Source: Scytalidium lignicola (taxonomy: Eukaryota; Ascomycota; Leotiomycetes). From it: a DNA stretch of 64,000 nucleotides. The stretch lies in NCBI GenBank assembly GCA_002812745.2, contig NCSJ02000085.1, forward strand, positions 1-64,000. The letters run 5' to 3'. Within the stretch, counting starts at the first letter, position 1. Every line of letters starts with the position of its first letter. Below the pieces are notes generated by a model. It searched no databases. It was not told where the DNA came from and saw nothing but the letters and a program-made list of their open reading frames with translations. The translations under genes and the position numbers were made by a program. Shown here piece by piece: positions 61,437 to 64,000 of this stretch.

Positions 61437-63917
61437 TCACTTATACTTACGATCCGGCTGTGGTAAAATATAAAGACCATTTGCCGTTTCTTCTTTATAT
61501 TCCGACGACTGCTCTTCAAACACCAGCTCCAACCGGCCCTCATCCCGTGTCTCACGTACACAAGTACGCAGTTTCCATGTGGCTCCTCGATCGATACCAG
61601 CTCCCGTGTTCATCAACAAATGTGTTGGGATTGATCGAACCGCGAGAGCCAGCAACTCCCCCAGACCCGACCACGCATTGCTCGTCCATGACTGGCCAGC
61701 AAGAATGACACACACATGACTTAGCACCAGTGCAACATGTATGAGTAACACTACCATAGCGATGATCAGGGTGAAGTCATTAAGTCTGTACCCAGCAGTC
61801 TGCTGGAACGCTAGGATCGGGATCTTGGTAAAGCGGCTTGTATCCTGCAGTTCCTGCTCGCTCATCACTGCTGAAGGAGCCCATACATTACTGGATATGC
61901 TCGAGTAACTCGCATTGACAACGGATGCTGCCGATGAGAGGTACTCCAATGAATCTGCCCACCGAGCCATGCCATCAGCCACAAACATCGCCACACTATG
62001 CGCCCCGCACGACGCCATTGAACCAGGAAACATGTCGGTCCCGCACAATGCAGAGAGCATATTTAAGAGCCCGGAATACTGTGTATCTGCATCTTCGGGG
62101 TTTGGATTCCAGATCGATGAGTTGAAGGCACGGAGCCAATCAGCGTCGAGAGTCAGGGGGGTGTGCAGTGCCGTTGCGTTGAGCAGCTGTGAGGGCGTCA
62201 GATCTGGAGCGGACTGAGTGATTACTAGACCCGACCTGTTGCCCATGAGCTCGATCCTCGGCGACAAAAGGGATGCCCAACTCGCGTCAATAATGCAAAG
62301 CTCTAAATTGGCTTCCACGTGCATATCATCCGTCACGAGTACGTAGTTCACCATGAACGAGGCAGCGGAGACGGGGAAAGGAATTGCGGACTGGATGTCG
62401 AGGAAGGAGAACATGGGCGGTGCGTCTGGATCGAGCAAGTACTGGCTGTAAAGCGGGCGCAGCCAGGTGTCGTTGAGGGTGATCTGGAACGGCTGGCCAG
62501 ATGCCGTGGTGAAGTGGAACGGTGGTGCTGTGAAGTTTGACGTCTCACGGGCACTGTCTTGAATCGCGGTGCCATTCTGCAGGATTATAGTTATCGCCGA
62601 ACTGCACTGCACGACCACAAGAGGTTGTTTCCACGACAAGATCCCATCTTCATTTGGCGACGAGGGCTGCAACCGGAAATCCAGGGTTGGATACGCTTCT
62701 TGCATGCGAGACGCAACCAGGCTCAGAACAGCAGTCAGGAAATCGGGCGGCGTCATCGAATATGCTTGAGAGGACCACAGTTCTTGGTGTGCGGGATCGT
62801 TCGCGGACGTTACACGCCCAAAGATGGGCCGCGTGCCGTTTATCGATGGCACGGAAGTGTCTAAGACCTCTTCGTCTGAATTTGGAAATACCGGCTCCGA
62901 AGAGAATTGCTTACTCTCGAAGAGTTTAGATAATGAGTCGTACAGGGACTGCCACCCTCCGTAGGGACAGCTAGCCGGGTAGTCCGCGGACATTGGTGCA
63001 GCTGCGCAGCCCTTCAGGAACGACCTGCTGGCGTTGATGGTCTGCGGGTTGAGCTGGAGATAGGATACATTGGCGTAAATATCCGCAATGGTTGGACCAC
63101 TATCACCATTTCGAGTCTGCGTTTGCTTTTGTAGCAGAGTGTTCGAGACTGGCCACCAACCCGCTCGCGGGAGCATGGCCACCGCTGAAGCTGGTCCGCA
63201 CGTCATGGCAAGAACGGTGCAAAGGAGGATGAGTATTGCAGTACACAATTGCCGCGGTGAACGTGCTGTCCGGGTTGTAGCAGCGCTCCAGAAAGCCTTG
63301 GAGAAGAGACCTGAAACGGAGCCAAGTTGATAAGGCACCGCAAGATAGCCAAAGGGGAGACCATAAACATTCATTAGCTCATAACGAAGTCGATGGAGCA
63401 CTATCTGGGCCAGGGAAATAACAATCAGGCCCTCGTGGATTTTTGCTGTGATTTGAATTGTGCTGCGGACGTTGTCACTGGGCCCCGGCGACACCCATGG
63501 CAGTTCGGCGATGTAGAAGCCCAAGAGCACCAGCGTCACCGCGACAGGCGCAAAGTGAAGCAACAAAATCGATGCCACAGCGTTTCGCCGCCGCCGACTC
63601 GCAACGATCTTGGGCCGCTCGTGGGTCTTGATGGAAGACGTGCTGGCGCTCCCGTGCTTGATACTAGGTTCGGAGTGAGTTGTGACTGTGATATTGCTTG
63701 TCTTGGTAACTTGGTCTATCTCGCTGGTAGATTTATTGGCATCTCCCAGAAGTGGTGATACATGGCTCAGATGATGATCTTCGACTTCTAAATTACTTTC
63801 CTGGGGCCGCGGTTCATCATCATGATGAGCATCACGGGAATTACTATCGCTTGCAGGAAGAAGATGACCTATTTCATTGCAAGACGGTGGATGCTGGGAC
63901 CTGTGGTATTCTTCCAT
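61437..63917 (-). CDS. Large membrane protein of unknown function
   Basis: A single-exon ORF of 826 residues. Residues 1-110 are hydrophilic, rich in His, Ser, Asp and Glu, with a basic RRRR patch at ~109. Membrane helices are predicted by eye at ~115-138, ~162-182, ~220-250 and ~735-765. Between the third and last helices is a ~480-residue domain with many Asn-x-Ser/Thr sites, which suggests a glycosylated extracytosolic loop. The C-terminal tail (~780-826) is charged. It resembles uncharacterised multi-pass proteins common in Eurotiomycetes. No catalytic motif is seen. The codon use and frame are clean. Confidence 0.75.
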   Translation of the reverse strand: MEEYHRSQHPPSCNEIGHLLPASDSNSRDAHHDDEPRPQESNLEVEDHHLSHVSPLLGDANKSTSEIDQVTKTSNITVTTHSEPSIKHGSASTSSIKTHERPKIVASRRRRNAVASILLLHFAPVAVTLVLLGFYIAELPWVSPGPSDNVRSTIQITAKIHEGLIVISLAQIVLHRLRYELMNVYGLPFGYLAVPYQLGSVSGLFSKAFWSAATTRTARSPRQLCTAILILLCTVLAMTCGPASAVAMLPRAGWWPVSNTLLQKQTQTRNGDSGPTIADIYANVSYLQLNPQTINASRSFLKGCAAAPMSADYPASCPYGGWQSLYDSLSKLFESKQFSSEPVFPNSDEEVLDTSVPSINGTRPIFGRVTSANDPAHQELWSSQAYSMTPPDFLTAVLSLVASRMQEAYPTLDFRLQPSSPNEDGILSWKQPLVVVQCSSAITIILQNGTAIQDSARETSNFTAPPFHFTTASGQPFQITLNDTWLRPLYSQYLLDPDAPPMFSFLDIQSAIPFPVSAASFMVNYVLVTDDMHVEANLELCIIDASWASLLSPRIELMGNRSGLVITQSAPDLTPSQLLNATALHTPLTLDADWLRAFNSSIWNPNPEDADTQYSGLLNMLSALCGTDMFPGSMASCGAHSVAMFVADGMARWADSLEYLSSAASVVNASYSSISSNVWAPSAVMSEQELQDTSRFTKIPILAFQQTAGYRLNDFTLIIAMVVLLIHVALVLSHVCVILAGQSWTSNAWSGLGELLALAVRSIPTHLLMNTGAGIDRGATWKLRTCVRETRDEGRLELVFEEQSSEYKEETANGLYILPQPDRKYK

Positions 63918-64000
63918 AGCGGTTCAATATGGCGCTTGCCCTAGTCACTAGTGACGAAGAACATTTGAGATCCTTGAAGTATCATAGAATCAGGAGTAAA
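63918..64000. other. Upstream region of the membrane protein gene
   Basis: The last 83 nt of the window lie upstream of the minus-strand start at 63917; no motif can be assigned. Confidence 0.4.

Noticed and set aside
61915..62217. Several 60-120 codon plus-strand ORFs within 61460-63760
   Set aside because: Antisense shadows of the long membrane-protein ORF.

Overview
The window is a filamentous ascomycete contig that joins three kinds of DNA. (1) Positions 1-8190 and about 37886-39290 are extremely AT-rich nuclear-type DNA. The left part carries a minus-strand Ty3/Gypsy retrotransposon so heavily altered by C-to-T type change (RIP-like) that only relics of the zinc knuckle, reverse transcriptase and integrase can be read. 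(2) Positions 8191-37885 are a complete mitochondrial genome plus about 1.06 kb of overlap: 8191-9253 is repeated at 36821-37885, so the unit length is about 28.63 kb. All genes lie on the plus strand and use TGA as Trp (code 4, with a trnW(UCA)). (3) Positions 39290-64000 are balanced-composition nuclear DNA with intron-containing protein genes.

Mitochondrial layout, starting in the rnl intron: rps3 (inside a group I intron of rnl), rnl 3' exon, tRNAs T-E-M-M-L-A-F-L-Q-H-M, nad2-nad3 (1-nt overlap), cox2, a trnC-like sequence, nad4L-nad5 (1-nt overlap), a second tRNA-like sequence, cob, cox1 (one group I intron with a LAGLIDADG ORF and a second, unexplained ORF), trnC, atp9, trnR, nad1, nad4, atp8, atp6, rnpB (RNase P RNA), rns, tRNAs Y-N-R, nad6, tRNAs V-K-G-D-S-W-(K fragment)-I, cox3, tRNAs S-P, rnl 5' exon, and the start of the rnl intron again. 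All 20 amino acids have a tRNA. The small compact genome, rps3 in the rnl intron, mitochondrial rnpB and this gene order suggest Eurotiomycetes (order closest, from memory, to Onygenales); this is an inference. Most N characters sit beside A/T homopolymers and behave as inserted bases: deleting them, plus a few one-base over-long runs, restores every mitochondrial frame I checked.

Nuclear part, left to right: an atypical SDR (+), a Zn2Cys6 regulator (-), a decayed ferric-reductase-like fragment (+), a RidA-amine oxidase fusion (-), an UNC93-like MFS protein (+), an exo-alpha-1,4-glucan lyase of GH31 (+), a second Zn2Cys6 regulator (+), an AmdS-like amidase (-) and a large membrane protein of unknown function (-). 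The set (two pathway-type regulators, a transporter, lyase, amine oxidase, amidase and SDR) looks like an accessory catabolic or secondary-metabolism neighbourhood. The lyase would release 1,5-anhydro-D-fructose from starch or glycogen. Two upstream regions, before the SDR and before the ferric-reductase fragment, share a CGCGCGG-containing block with the first regulator gene lying between them.

The observations most worth following are the duplicated 3' end of cox1 inside its own intron, with an open frame of unknown function; the glucan lyase neighbourhood; and the question whether the over-unit-length mitochondrial segment is a real nuclear insertion or an assembly chimera.
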